Assembly (NCBI GenBank): GCA_963718295.1
Contig: CAVQYV010000012.1
Span: forward strand, 1-64,000
Reading direction: 5' to 3'
Length of the DNA stretch: 64,000 bases
Source: CAVQYV01 sp963718295 [NCBI: uncultured Methylomirabilota bacterium]
GTDB lineage: Bacteria; Methylomirabilota; Methylomirabilia; CAVQYV01
Position numbers and translations under genes: made by a program. A model generated the notes under the pieces. The model was not told the origin of the DNA. It did not search any database and was given only the letters and a program-made list of their open reading frames with translations. Shown piece after piece: positions 9,623 through 18,441 of this stretch (its first letter is position 1; each line of letters opens with the position of its first letter).

Positions 9623-9832
9623 TCATGCGTATTCGTAAACGGGGGTTTCCATCACTCTGGCGGGCTTCTTACCTCCTTTGATCAAGGCCTGGATGCGCTC
9701 CACGGTCTCAGGGGAAAAGAACTGCTCTCCGGTCTCCTGGCACACTCGGGCTGGCACATGTTCAATAACATAGAATCTCCCGCCTAACTCCAAGGCATAA
9801 GTGACTTCCGTTTCAATCATCGTTTCCTTCAT
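9623..9832 (-). CDS. YgiT/MqsA-N-like antitoxin lacking the first zinc pair
   Basis: 69 residues. The segment TYALELGGRFYVIEHVPARV followed by CQETGEQFFSPETVERIQ matches the YgiT-type zinc-finger domain of MqsA-like antitoxins. These usually begin with CxxC and carry a second CxxC; here the first pair is missing and the second reads CQETG, so zinc binding is probably lost. It lies 12 bp after the DUF4258 toxin gene on the same strand, the usual toxin-first order. It would neutralise that toxin and may repress the pair. Confidence 0.7.
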   Translation of the reverse strand: MKETMIETEVTYALELGGRFYVIEHVPARVCQETGEQFFSPETVERIQALIKGGKKPARVMETPVYEYA

Positions 9833-9844
9833 TTGTTGTTCACC

Positions 9845-10165
9845 TCATTCGTTCTGTTTCCTGAGCTTGAAGTCTATCCACAGCTTTGGGTCTGGTTCAT
9901 ACAGCGTGATGACCTTGATCAAGGAACGGCTGGGATAACTGCACTGCATGTGTAACGGCCGTCCAGCTTTCGTAAATCCCAGGATTAGACAACTTGGGCC
10001 ATATTTATCTTTAGGGTAGTCTTCGACCACCTCACTCCTGCCCGATATTGCCTCCTCCACGTCCGTAATGCTGATGTTCCGAATAACGCTTTGGTCAACG
10101 GCATGCTTCGAGAGCTCGTACTGGCGCCGGAGTATCTTGCCTCGGATGTCCTCAAGAATACCCAT
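9845..10165 (-). CDS. DUF4258-family toxin-like protein
   Basis: 106 residues with the DUF4258 pattern: a basic N-terminus with an H-x(8)-I-ditdveeal-like helix (SKHAVDQSVIRNISITDVEE), then strands (CLILGFTKAGRPLHMQCS and LIKVITLYEPDPKLW). Such proteins are predicted RelE/MqsR-fold mRNA interferases paired with YgiT-like antitoxins, and a YgiT-like gene follows directly. Function is inferred from family and pairing. Confidence 0.7.
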   Translation of the reverse strand: MGILEDIRGKILRRQYELSKHAVDQSVIRNISITDVEEAISGRSEVVEDYPKDKYGPSCLILGFTKAGRPLHMQCSYPSRSLIKVITLYEPDPKLWIDFKLRKQNE

Positions 10166-10483
10166 AAATTCATCTTACTTGATTCCTTTTCCCCCGTCAA
10201 TCGCTCTTGAGAGCTGGCGTTAGGTCTTTCGTGCGGTCAGCAAAGGGCTGCCACTTCCTGACTCTGGGCGCACGGGGAGGGGACGTTCGTGCAGAAAGTG
10301 CATTGCGCCTCTGTGCCCGGTTCCGAAGAAACCTCCACACCCGTTCCCCCCCCGGCTGTCCAAAGTCATTGATACGGAGACCTTCCAAACAAAAGAGGCA
10401 ACAAGGATGACTCCTGCTGCCTCTTTGTGCCTTCATCGAACGGAATGGAGCGCTAACATTCCATCGAGGATCATCTCATCTCG
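10166..10483. other. Intergenic stretch with one terminator
   Basis: No convincing gene; it contains the terminator at 10388-10426 and upstream sequence of the toxin-antitoxin pair. Confidence 0.5.
10388..10426 (-). terminator. Rho-independent terminator after the SMP-30-like gene
   Basis: Arms AAAGAGGCA (10392-10400) and TGCCTCTTT (10418-10426); on the minus strand the stem is followed by TTTTGTTTGG. It lies about 60 bp after the stop of the 10484-11464 gene. Confidence 0.75.
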
Positions 10484-11464
10484 CTACTTCACGGGGGGAG
10501 GGGGAATCGGCAGTCCCGCGTTGACCACCCGCACCTTGAATATAAGGCGCTTGAAGCCCTCGGTAATGTAAAGGGTCTTGTTATCGGGGCCGCCAAAGCG
10601 CGCGTTATCCGTTCCGGTTGCCCCCGGGTCCGGGGATTCGATCACGTCTATGATGTCTCCCTGGTTTGGTTCGAGCACATACACCTTGCCGCCTCCGAAC
10701 ATGGCGACATAGAGATTGCCCTTCTCGTCCATGCCCATGCTGTCCACACCCCAGCCGCCATTGAAGTGCCTGAGGACATGGAGAAAGATGCACGCCTTGC
10801 CGCCGTTGATCATGTATCCCCTCAGGAGGCGATTGGTCCCGAATTCAGCCAGATAGATGAACTGCTCATCGGGAGAGAGGAGGATCCCGTTGGGGAAGGC
10901 CAGGTTTTCCATGATGGGGGTGACATCGCCGGTCTGGGCGTCTATCCGGTAAACAGCCCCTTTGGGATTGGAGATACTCGTGGCCCAGGTGTCCGAAAAA
11001 TAGATGTTTCCCTTGGAATCGATGCACAGATCATTGGGCCCGTTCAGCTTGATGCCGTTGTAGGTGTGGCAGAGGGTCTTGACTTCCTTGGTCTTGGGGT
11101 CCAGGGAAACGATGCCCATATCCCGGTGGGCGATGAGGAGCCTTTTCTGTTTCCGGTCATAGATCATGCCGTTGGGCCCCAGAAGGTTTCCTGCGGCGCC
11201 GATGTTATAGAATTTCTCGTATTTCCCTTCCGGGGAGACCCTGGAAATCCAGCCGGCCTCGATCTCGACAAGATAGAGGTAGCCATCATCCGGATTATAG
11301 GACGGGCCTTCAATGAATCCTGAACCGGGAATCGTGGCAAACAATTCTACCGGCCCGGTGGTAACTCCCTTGGCAAGGGAAAGGGAGGGGATGCATAGAG
11401 CGAGAACGAGAACAAGGGTTAATGCCGGCAACTTCTATCTTTTCCATGTTTTCATGGCTTCCAT
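10484..11464 (-). CDS. Exported SMP-30/gluconolactonase-like beta-propeller, amber codon near the start
   Basis: A beta-propeller of the SMP-30/gluconolactonase/LRE family (FIEGPSYNPDDGYLYLVEIE, GPNDLCIDSKGNIYFSDTWA, FPNGILLSPDEQ). The best ribosome site (AAAGGAGG) precedes ATG 11464, giving MEAMKTWKR, then an in-frame TAG (11435-11437), then KLPALTLVLVLALCIPSLSL, a complete signal peptide if the TAG were sense. Without read-through translation would have to start at TTG 11431, which has no ribosome site and leaves a signal peptide without positive charge. It is probably a lactone hydrolase in the envelope; the nonsense codon is either a real lesion or an error. The other 316 codons are open. 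Confidence 0.78.
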
Positions 11465-11681
11465 TTCTGACCTCCTTTTGCGGGTTATGGGTGATAAGAA
11501 GCCGCCTTTTACAGAAAGTATTGGTAGTGCTGCCAGTGTGTGTCAAACAAAATGGAGCGCGTGAGGTTGGGATGTCGCCAGTCGCCACCATGCCTTGGCC
11601 TTTGGCCCCTTGCGCTCCATCGTTTAGGGAAGCGAGCCAAATTAGGGACAGCTCCCCAATTGCCCAATGCGAGAGGGCATT
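11465..11681. other. Intergenic stretch, nothing recognised
   Basis: Contains the strong ribosome site of the SMP-30-like gene and a GGGACAGCTCCCC motif near 11647. No gene seen. Confidence 0.4.
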
Positions 11682-13565
11682 TCAGCGAGGAAGGCCGGCC
11701 TTGATGAGGCCCTCCACAACGTGCTGTCGATCCTTGTCGTGGAGAAAGGGGCTGGTGCTGCCCACGTAGGTTGCTGAGTAAGAGGGATTTTCCTTCAAAC
11801 ACTTCTCTGCCTCGGCCCGGGCCTCCTCCATCCGCCCCAGTTGAGCAAGGGAAGCAGCAAGCAACCCCCTGGCTACACCCATGGGCGACATTTTCCTGAG
11901 GGTTTCGACCGCCCCTTGATAATCGTGGGCAACATACTGGCAAAAACCCAATGAGTACAGGTACCAGTTAGGATAATTGGGGTTCAGGCGCATCGCCTCT
12001 TGGATTCGATGGATGGCCTCCTTCGGCTGACCTGTCCATCCATAGAATTCTGAGGCCAAGACAAGGATTCGGACGTCGTTGGGATTGGTTTTCAAGGCCT
12101 CTTCAAATTCAGCCCTCGCTTCGTCAAATTTCCTACCGCGGAGCAGGAAATAGGCCAAGGAGGCACGGGTGAGGCCGTCTCCCGGATCCAGGGCCACCGC
12201 CTTATAAATCAAATCCATGGCCTTTTGATAAGACTCCTTGGACTTGCCGGGGAGCCAGCCGTACTGCCAATCATAATAATGGGTCCATGCGAGTAACCTG
12301 TAAGGCGGATCGTACTTCCGATCCAGGGCAATCGCCTTCTCACAAATCTCACGGGCCTTGGCGTTATCAGTGGGAGTAAAGTGCATTAATATCTCAAAGG
12401 CCTGCCAGTAAAGGCCGTAGGCATCCAGGCTATCCGGATGTTTGAGGGAGGCCCTGGCCATCTCCTCCTGGTAGAGCTTGCCGCCCAGGGACCCGATGAT
12501 CTTCCGGGTCACCTCGTCCCGCACCCAGAAGACATCCTTCAGGGGACGATCAAACTGTTCCACCCAGAGATGGGTGCCGGCGATGGCATCGATGAGCTGA
12601 GCAGTCACGCGGACGCGATCCTGGGAGATCTGGGCGCTCCCCTCCAGCACGTAACGGACCCCTAACTCCTCCGCCACCTGATGTACCTTCACCGCTTTGC
12701 CCTTATAAGTCAGCGTGGAGTTGCTGGCAATGACGAATATATCCTTGAACCGGGCCAGGGCGGAGATGATGTCCTCGGTTATGCCATCCACGATGAAATC
12801 CCGGGACTTGTCCGTACTCAGGTTCACAAAGGGCAGCACGGCGATGGAGTGCCGATCGGGCAGGGGATGGGCCATCTTCTGAACGGAGGCGACCTGAGGG
12901 GTGCGAGAGGGAAGAAGGACGAAGCGCCAGAGGAGCCCAGCGGCAACGAGGAGGAGGATCCCGGCGGCCAGGGCGATCTACACCCATTTTCTTCGGAAAG
13001 CCTTCTTGGCCTCCTTCACCCGATGAGCCGCTGCCCCCGGATGGGAGAGCAGGCGATAGACCTGGACCGGCTCGGCAATGTTCTTGAGGGTCTGCTTCCC
13101 TAAATCTTCATATTCGAATTCCAGCTTGCCCTTGACGTGATCATGCACCATGCTGGAGATGCAGATCCCTCCTCCCTCCGCCAGGGCCTGGAGGCGGGCG
13201 GCGATGTTCACGCCGTCTCCGTAGATCCGGCCCTCCTCCTCCATGACATCCCCGAGGCTGATCCCCATCCGGAACTCCATCTTCCGGTGATAGGGGAGCT
13301 CGGCATTCCGCTCGGAAAGATCCCGCTGTATCTCCGCCGCACAGTTCACCGCATCCAAGACACTTTCGAAGCGGGCCAGTAAGCTATCCCCGATGGCATC
13401 CACCACTTGGCCTCGGTAGCGGCGGATCAGGGTCTCCATCGCCTCCTTGTAGGCAGCCAAGGTGCGGATGGTGCCCACATCATCATGGCTGATCAGGCGG
13501 GTATAGTCCTTGACGTCCGCGCTTAGGATTGCGATGAGCTTGCGGGTGATTCCCTCAGGAGTCAT
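11682..13565 (-). pseudogene. Class III adenylate cyclase - TolB-like - TPR protein, one amber codon
   Basis: 628 codons, exactly the length of the intact paralogue at 61958-63841. A class III nucleotide-cyclase domain (ILSADVKDYTRLISHDDVG, IYGDGVNIAARLQALAEGG) is followed by a basic stop-transfer segment (KKAFRRKW), a membrane helix, a TolB-like domain (SIAVLPFVNLSTDKSRDFIV) and TPR repeats. The only disruption is codon 196, TAG at 12978-12980, where the paralogue has Trp just before the membrane helix. The cyclase half would end as a soluble 195-residue protein, and a second start (ATG 12875) could make the TolB/TPR half. ATG 13565 has a strong AGGAGG. It would produce cAMP in response to a signal sensed by the C-terminal half; inference from family. 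Confidence 0.85.
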
Positions 13566-13612
13566 GGGAGGTCCTCCTCATCATGGAGGCTGCCGTAACC
13601 GCGGTGAATGAC

Positions 13613-13661
13613 AAAAAGGCACCGTGACCTTTTGTTGAAAGATCCATCCGGTGCCTTTTTT
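13613..13661. terminator. Bidirectional terminator hairpin, GGCACCG type
   Basis: Arms AAAAAGGCACCG (13613-13624) and CGGTGCCTTTTTT (13649-13661) give U-runs on both strands. It lies between the VOC gene and the cyclase gene, both minus strand, so it ends the VOC transcript. Similar hairpins occur at 46038-46086 and 54371-54413. Confidence 0.8.
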
Positions 13662-13821
13662 GTACCTATCGCCTTCTGCCGAAAAAGGGGATTGCCGCAT
13701 CTCCACTTGTCCAGAGGCCATTTCCATTTTGGGAGAAATTTCGAAGAAATAGCTAACCCTCTGGCAAACTTTTTACGCCTCCCGTGATTTCTTGTCAATC
13801 GGTTTCTCAAAACTCGGGTTC

Positions 13822-14355
13822 TTAGGTTTTTTGGCAGAGCTCGATGCGGACCCCTCTCATGCTTTCAGGCTTGAGGAAGGCGATGGGCACCCCGTGCAGC
13901 CCGATTCGAGCCTTCTCTTCCTCGGCTGCCAGGCCCTGCGCCTTTGCCTCCCGAAGCGCCGCCTCGATGTCTTCCACCTCGAAGCTTATGTGATGGATTC
14001 CTTCGCCATGCGTCTTCAGAAACCCGCCGATGAGGCTGTCGGGCCGATGGTCCTCGAGGAGTTCCACCTCGTCCCCCCCGACGTACGCAAAAATGGCCTT
14101 CAGCTCGCCCCGCTGCTTCAGATCGCTCAACTCGCAGCCGAACATGTCCCGATAGAGCCGGGCCGCCTCCTCTACGCTCTCCACCGCCACCCCGACGTGA
14201 TGGAGCCTGGTTACCCCCATCTTCCCCATCCCCTTCAGACCGGATGGCCCTGCATCGCTACCTTCGGCCTTCGACCCCGATGAGAACAGGGTCTGATAAA
14301 CTGCCGTGGCTGCAAAAGCGCCACTCGCTGCCTTCAAAAACGCTCTCCGGTTCAT
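13822..14355 (-). CDS. Tat-exported VOC (glyoxalase-fold) protein
   Basis: 177 residues. NRRAFLKAASGAFAATAVYQ is a twin-arginine signal, cleaved perhaps after SKA. The mature part is one VOC unit pair resembling methylmalonyl-CoA epimerase (TRLHHVGVAVESVEEAARLY, VELLEDHRPDSLIGGFLK, GIHHISFEVEDIEAALREA) with metal-ligand-type His and Glu. A CoA epimerase would not be expected outside the cytoplasm, so the exported form probably has another substrate. AAAGGAG precedes ATG 14355. Confidence 0.78.
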   Translation of the reverse strand: MNRRAFLKAASGAFAATAVYQTLFSSGSKAEGSDAGPSGLKGMGKMGVTRLHHVGVAVESVEEAARLYRDMFGCELSDLKQRGELKAIFAYVGGDEVELLEDHRPDSLIGGFLKTHGEGIHHISFEVEDIEAALREAKAQGLAAEEEKARIGLHGVPIAFLKPESMRGVRIELCQKT

Positions 14356-14474
14356 ACATAACTCCTTTCTTTGGTTGCTGCCATCTTGTCTGTCTTCCTC
14401 TGCGCGGGCTTCTCAAGAAAAACGCGAGCGCCCGCGGTCAGCGGGGCGCGTAACGCGTCCGCAGCCGCATCCCG

Positions 14475-14792
14475 TCAGGCGCGTTGGATTACGTAAAAAA
14501 CGTACCCGTAGTTATCCTCGGAGCACTGGAAGACTTCGATCTCTCTGATCGTCTCTGCGGCAAGCTCTTTGACTGAAAGGTCCGGGTGATCAAGAAGCGC
14601 TTTCGCGCGAGGCGCGAGAATATCGTAGTACCCGTCCACCCATGCATCTCGGGGCAGCGTCTCAATGGCAAGCACCCGGTACCCTGCGTTTTCAGCAGCT
14701 TCAATATTTTGTTGGATAGATTGCATATCCGGATACCCAGATCGGAAGAACTCCCTTACCGCAAGGGTATCGATGGGGTATACGCTTCGGAT
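14475..14792 (-). pseudogene. C-terminal fragment of a class I SAM-dependent methyltransferase
   Basis: The open frame EFFRSGYPDMQSIQQNIEA, then GYRVLAIETLPRDAWVDGYY and ending EDNYGYVFYVIQRA, matches the C-terminal third of SAM methyltransferases. The frame extends upstream of ATG 14726 to a TAG at 14793-14795, and no SAM-binding Rossmann motif follows further upstream. The 5' two thirds are therefore missing. No ribosome site at the internal ATG. Confidence 0.65.
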
Positions 14793-14905
14793 CTACACTT
14801 AGCACAGTTCTCCTTCTGGAGGCAAGCATTTAAGATCCTTATATTTAAGATCTTTACCAAGGGTGTGCGCCAGCAATTGGGAGCGTCCATTCAGCCTATT
14901 CAGTA

Positions 14906-14934
14906 TTGACTTTTCAAATCCGGTTTAGTATAAG
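14906..14934 (+). promoter_or_regulatory. Promoter of the hydrogenase operon
   Basis: TTGACT (14906-14911), 17 bp, TATAAG (14929-14934), 49 bp before the small-subunit ATG. Confidence 0.7.
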
Positions 14935-14983
14935 GAGCCCCAGTTTCTTACCCTAGTACCTTTAGAAAGGGGAGGGCAACAAC

Positions 14984-15892
14984 ATGCAACTATCGCGTCG
15001 ACAGTTTCTAAAGCTCTGCGGTGGGTCGGCGATCGCCCTCGGATTCTCCGATACCCTGCTGGCACAGGTGGTCTTTGCTTTAGAAAAGGCCGTGGAGGGT
15101 AATCCAGCAGTCATCTGGCTACAGGGCTCCTCCTGTACGGGTTGTTCCGTGTCCCTGCTGAACAGCGTCCACCCCACCATCGAAGAAGTGTTGCTGAAGA
15201 TCATCAGCCTCCGATTCCACCCCAACATCTCTGCAGCCTCAGGGGATCTGGCAATCAAAGCCATCGAAGAGACGGCCAAATCGGGCAAGTTCTATCTGGT
15301 GGTAGAGGGGTCGATAGCCACCAAGGAGGATGGCCTTTACACCATTATTGGAGAACATGGGGATAAAGGAATCACGATGGTGGACTGGATGCGAAGCCTG
15401 GGCAAGGATGCAGCGGGGGTTCTTGCCTTCGGTACCTGCTCTGCCTTCGGCGGGATCCCTGCAGCCAAGCCCAACCCCACCGGCGCCATGTCTGTGAAGG
15501 AGTTCTTCGCCAAGGAGAAGATCGCCACTCCAGTCATCAATGTTTCGGGCTGTCCTCCTCATCCGGACTGGATGGTAGGAACCCTCGCCCACCTTCTTTC
15601 CTACGGTTTGCCCAAAATGGACGAAGACGGTCGACCTCTCCTCTTCTACGGAAAGAACCAACATGAGAATTGCCCCTTCCGCGGCTACTACGAGGAAAAG
15701 AAATTTGCCAAATATTTCGGGGACGAAGGCTGCCGATACGTGTTGGGCTGTAAAGGTCCCTTTGCTTACGCCGATTGTTGGTACAGACGCTGGAATAACG
15801 GGCCAAACTGGTGTGTGCAGAATGCCATCTGTCTTGGCTGCGTGGAGCCGGGCTTCCCTGACGCCCTGACTCCCATGTATTGGAATGAGTGA
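14984..15892 (+). CDS. [NiFe] hydrogenase small subunit, Tat-exported, four-Cys medial cluster
   Basis: 302 residues. SRRQFLK is the twin-arginine signal, so the enzyme works in the periplasm or outside the membrane. Proximal-cluster cysteines lie in GSSCTGCSVSLL, GTCSAFGG and SGCPPHP; the distal-cluster set is HENCPFRGYY...DEGCRYVLGC. In the medial-cluster segment the family sequence NWPV is here NWCV, giving four cysteines (ADCW, NWC, AIC, LGC). This is known from [NiFeSe]-type enzymes and predicts a [4Fe-4S] rather than [3Fe-4S] medial cluster. There is no C-terminal membrane anchor, so electrons probably go to a soluble carrier. GGGGAGGGC precedes the ATG. Confidence 0.93.
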   Translation: MQLSRRQFLKLCGGSAIALGFSDTLLAQVVFALEKAVEGNPAVIWLQGSSCTGCSVSLLNSVHPTIEEVLLKIISLRFHPNISAASGDLAIKAIEETAKSGKFYLVVEGSIATKEDGLYTIIGEHGDKGITMVDWMRSLGKDAAGVLAFGTCSAFGGIPAAKPNPTGAMSVKEFFAKEKIATPVINVSGCPPHPDWMVGTLAHLLSYGLPKMDEDGRPLLFYGKNQHENCPFRGYYEEKKFAKYFGDEGCRYVLGCKGPFAYADCWYRRWNNGPNWCVQNAICLGCVEPGFPDALTPMYWNE

Positions 15893-15922
15893 ATCCATCT
15901 CTGCTAAGGGGAGGACTGAAAG

Positions 15923-17407
15923 ATGGCAAGAAAGATCGTAGTTGATCCTGTGACCCGCATCGAGGGCCACTTGAAGATAGAAGTCGAGGTGGAGGCTGGG
16001 AAGGTGGTCGATGCCAGGAGCACCGGTACCCTCTGGCGAGGATGGGAGGTGATCCTTCAGGGGAGGGACCCCAGAGATGCTTCCCAGATCGCCCAGCGGA
16101 TCTGCGGGGTCTGCCCAACCGCCCATTCCATGGCCTCCTCCAGGTGTCTGGACGATGCCTTTGGGGTCAAGATCCCCACCAATGGACGCCTGATCCGAAA
16201 CCTCATCTTCGGGTCCAATTTCATCCAATCCCACCTGCTCCACTTCTTTCATCTCACCGCCCTCGATTACGTCAAAGGTCCGAACGTAGCCCCCTTCGTT
16301 CCCCGATACGAGGGAGCCAATTTCTATCGACTGGACCAGGCCACCAACGACGAGGCAGTCCGCCGCTATCTCAAGGCCCTGGAGATGCGGAACAAGGCCC
16401 ACCAGATGTTGGCGGTCTTCGGCGGCCACATGCCTCACGTCTCCGGGATCGTGGCCGGCGGGGCCACAGAAATCCCTACCGTAGACAAGGTGACCAACTT
16501 CCTGTGGCGGCTCCGAGAGCTCCAGGAGTTCATCGACCAGGTCTACTTGCCCACGGTGTATCTGGTTGCCTCTGCCTACAAAGACTATCTGTCGATTGGC
16601 GCGGGATGCAAGAACTTCCTGTGTTACGGCCTCTTTGACCTGGACGACGAGGGCAGCCAGAAGCTGTTCCCCGCTGGGGTATTCATGGACGGAAAACTGC
16701 TGCCATTGGATCCGACCAAGATCAGCGAGGATGTGAAGCACGCCTGGTACAAAGATGAGACCTCTGGACTTCATCCGAGCGCAGGAGCCACCGTCCCCGA
16801 CGCCCGCAAGCCAAACGGCTACACCTGGCTGAAGGCGCCCCGCTACGATGGAAGACCTGTTGAGGTGGGACCGCTGGCCCGGGCCTGGATCGCCAACCCG
16901 GTCCTCAGCAAGCATGCCAATGCCTTCCTGGGAGTGGGCCCGGATCAAGAAGTCCGCTTCCGTGACTTGGGCGAAGCAGCCTTTTCCGTCCTGGGCCGAC
17001 ATGCAGCCAGGGCCGAGGAATGCCGGGTAGTGGCTCAAGCCATGGAGAAGTGGCTTTCCGAGTTGAAGATGGGGGAGAGATCCTCCGTTACGGTCAAGGT
17101 GCCTCAGGAGTCCAAAGGGGCGGGGATGACCGATGCCCCCCGAGGCGCTCTGGGTCACTGGATCTCCATCCAGGGAGGGAAGATCGACAATTATCAGGCG
17201 GTGGTCCCCACCACCTGGAACTCAGGGCCCAGGGACGACAAGGGTGTACCCGGACCCATGGAGCAGGCCCTCTTGGGGACCCAGGTCTCCGACCCGGATC
17301 ATCCCATCGAGCTGGTTCGGGTGGTCAGATCTTTCGATCCTTGCCTGGCCTGTGCCATTCACGTGATCGATGCAAGGGGTTTGCGGCCCGGGGTCAAGAT
17401 TCTGTAG
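15923..17407 (+). CDS. [NiFe] hydrogenase large subunit
   Basis: 494 residues carrying the Ni-Fe(CN)2CO active site: N-terminal RICGVCPTAHSMASSRC and C-terminal DPCLACAIH (codons from 17336). The 14 residues after that His (VIDARGLRPGVKIL) are the usual maturation peptide, removed by the protease encoded downstream. The nickel ligand at 17342-17344 is TGC, so this is a cysteine enzyme despite the NiFeSe-like medial cluster of the small subunit. It starts 30 bp after the small subunit behind GGGGAGG. It has no signal and would be co-exported with the small subunit. It ends in TAG and is intact. Confidence 0.95.
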   Translation: MARKIVVDPVTRIEGHLKIEVEVEAGKVVDARSTGTLWRGWEVILQGRDPRDASQIAQRICGVCPTAHSMASSRCLDDAFGVKIPTNGRLIRNLIFGSNFIQSHLLHFFHLTALDYVKGPNVAPFVPRYEGANFYRLDQATNDEAVRRYLKALEMRNKAHQMLAVFGGHMPHVSGIVAGGATEIPTVDKVTNFLWRLRELQEFIDQVYLPTVYLVASAYKDYLSIGAGCKNFLCYGLFDLDDEGSQKLFPAGVFMDGKLLPLDPTKISEDVKHAWYKDETSGLHPSAGATVPDARKPNGYTWLKAPRYDGRPVEVGPLARAWIANPVLSKHANAFLGVGPDQEVRFRDLGEAAFSVLGRHAARAEECRVVAQAMEKWLSELKMGERSSVTVKVPQESKGAGMTDAPRGALGHWISIQGGKIDNYQAVVPTTWNSGPRDDKGVPGPMEQALLGTQVSDPDHPIELVRVVRSFDPCLACAIHVIDARGLRPGVKIL

Positions 17408-17439
17408 GCCCTTCCGGGGAAGGGTGGGTCTCGAAGGCG

Positions 17440-17467
17440 AAAAAGGGCTGCTTCGGCAGCCCTTTTT
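17440..17467 (+). terminator. Terminator-type hairpin inside the hydrogenase operon
   Basis: AAAAAGGGCTGC, loop TTCG, GCAGCCCTTTTT: a strong rho-independent terminator 32 bp after the large-subunit stop and only 12 bp before the maturation protease ATG. It would lower protease transcription relative to the structural subunits. Confidence 0.85.
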
Positions 17468-17479
17468 GTTAGGGGGAAG

Positions 17480-17974
17480 ATGACATCTCGGGAAAAGAAG
17501 ATCCTCGTCTGCGGGATCGGAAACACCCTGCTTCAGGATGAAGGGGTGGGAGTGCATGTGGTGCGAGAGCTGAAGAGGTCTTCGCTGCCGCCATCCGTTG
17601 AGCTTATCGAGGCTGGAACGATGCTCCTGGACTTCCTCTTTCAGATGCAGGAGGCGAGGCAGGTGATCCTCATCGATGCGATGAAGGCGGATGGGCCACC
17701 GGGAAGCATCTACCTCTTGGACGGACAGCAACTGATAGAAGCCCAAGCGGATCATCCCCTCTCCCTGCACCAGGTAGATGCAGTGCAAGTGCTGCGGATC
17801 ATGGCCCTGGATGAGGATCCTCCGCCCTGCCAGGTCATCGGAATCGAGCCGGCGAGCCTGGAGTGGGGATTGGAGTTATCAGAGATCATCCAAGCGAAGA
17901 TGCCCGAGATCTTGCAAGTCGCTCAAGACCTGATACAGAGCGCCCTATCGATCGAAGGGGTAAATAACAGCTAA
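17480..17974 (+). CDS. Hydrogenase maturation protease (HyaD/HybD/HycI family)
   Basis: 164 residues. The family opening CGIGNTLLQDEGVGVHVVRE includes the first metal-ligand acid; the nickel-binding acid lies in VILIDAMKADG and the later His in SLHQVDAVQVL. It senses Ni in the immature large subunit and cuts its C-terminal peptide after the His of DPCxxCxxH, which the upstream gene carries. It lies directly behind the operon's internal terminator, so its level is probably kept low. Confidence 0.9.
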   Translation: MTSREKKILVCGIGNTLLQDEGVGVHVVRELKRSSLPPSVELIEAGTMLLDFLFQMQEARQVILIDAMKADGPPGSIYLLDGQQLIEAQADHPLSLHQVDAVQVLRIMALDEDPPPCQVIGIEPASLEWGLELSEIIQAKMPEILQVAQDLIQSALSIEGVNNS

Positions 17975-18081
17975 TATGGAGTTGTTTTCGTAACAACGGG
18001 GGCAGAGGGCATTCGGAACCGGCATATGACACCCATCAGGTAAACAGGAAGGCGTGTATCCGTGTATCAAAGAGGGGCACG

Positions 18082-18441
18082 ATGAATAATTCATTGAAAG
18101 GAGCACTTTTATCAGGTTTGGTATTTCCAGGCCTGGGTCAGATTATTCTCAGGCATTATGAGCGGGGTATTGCTTTGATGCTTGCGGTCTCAATTGGTCT
18201 GTTGGTAATTGCAGTGAAAGCAACACGACTCGCCTTTGCCATCCTGGAAAAGATTGAGTCGGAGGGTTACGCGATTGATATCAGTATGATTGTCGATACG
18301 GCAACCCGGGCATTCACCGCTTCTGACCGCCTCATATACAATTTCGTTTTGTTATGGATTATTTTCTGCTGGATTATTGGGGTTGTTGACGCTTACAGCC
18401 TGGGAAGGAAAAAGGACCTGGAAGAACAATCGACGAGTTAA
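18082..18441 (+). CDS. Small multi-pass membrane protein, function unknown
   Basis: 119 residues with two or three predicted membrane helices (LLSGLVFPGLGQIIL, ALMLAVSIGLLVIAV, YNFVLLWIIFCWIIGVV) and a charged tail. The GLVFPGLGQ opening recurs in small uncharacterised membrane proteins of environmental bacteria. AGAGGGG precedes the ATG. No functional link to the hydrogenase genes is visible. Confidence 0.6.
   Translation: MNNSLKGALLSGLVFPGLGQIILRHYERGIALMLAVSIGLLVIAVKATRLAFAILEKIESEGYAIDISMIVDTATRAFTASDRLIYNFVLLWIIFCWIIGVVDAYSLGRKKDLEEQSTS

Noticed and set aside
11435-12980. Pyrrolysine read-through at the two in-frame TAG codons
   Set aside because: TAG serves as the ordinary stop of the amidase, hydrogenase large subunit and PAP2 genes here, and no pyl genes are visible; kept only as a test to run.
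15239-17158. 639-codon open frame on the minus strand across the hydrogenase genes
   Set aside because: It is antisense to two clear hydrogenase subunits, has no ribosome site and no domain; GC-rich codon structure leaves the opposite frame open.
17336-17345. Selenocysteine in the hydrogenase large subunit
   Set aside because: The codon at 17342-17344 is TGC and no TGA lies in the motif; the enzyme is a cysteine type.
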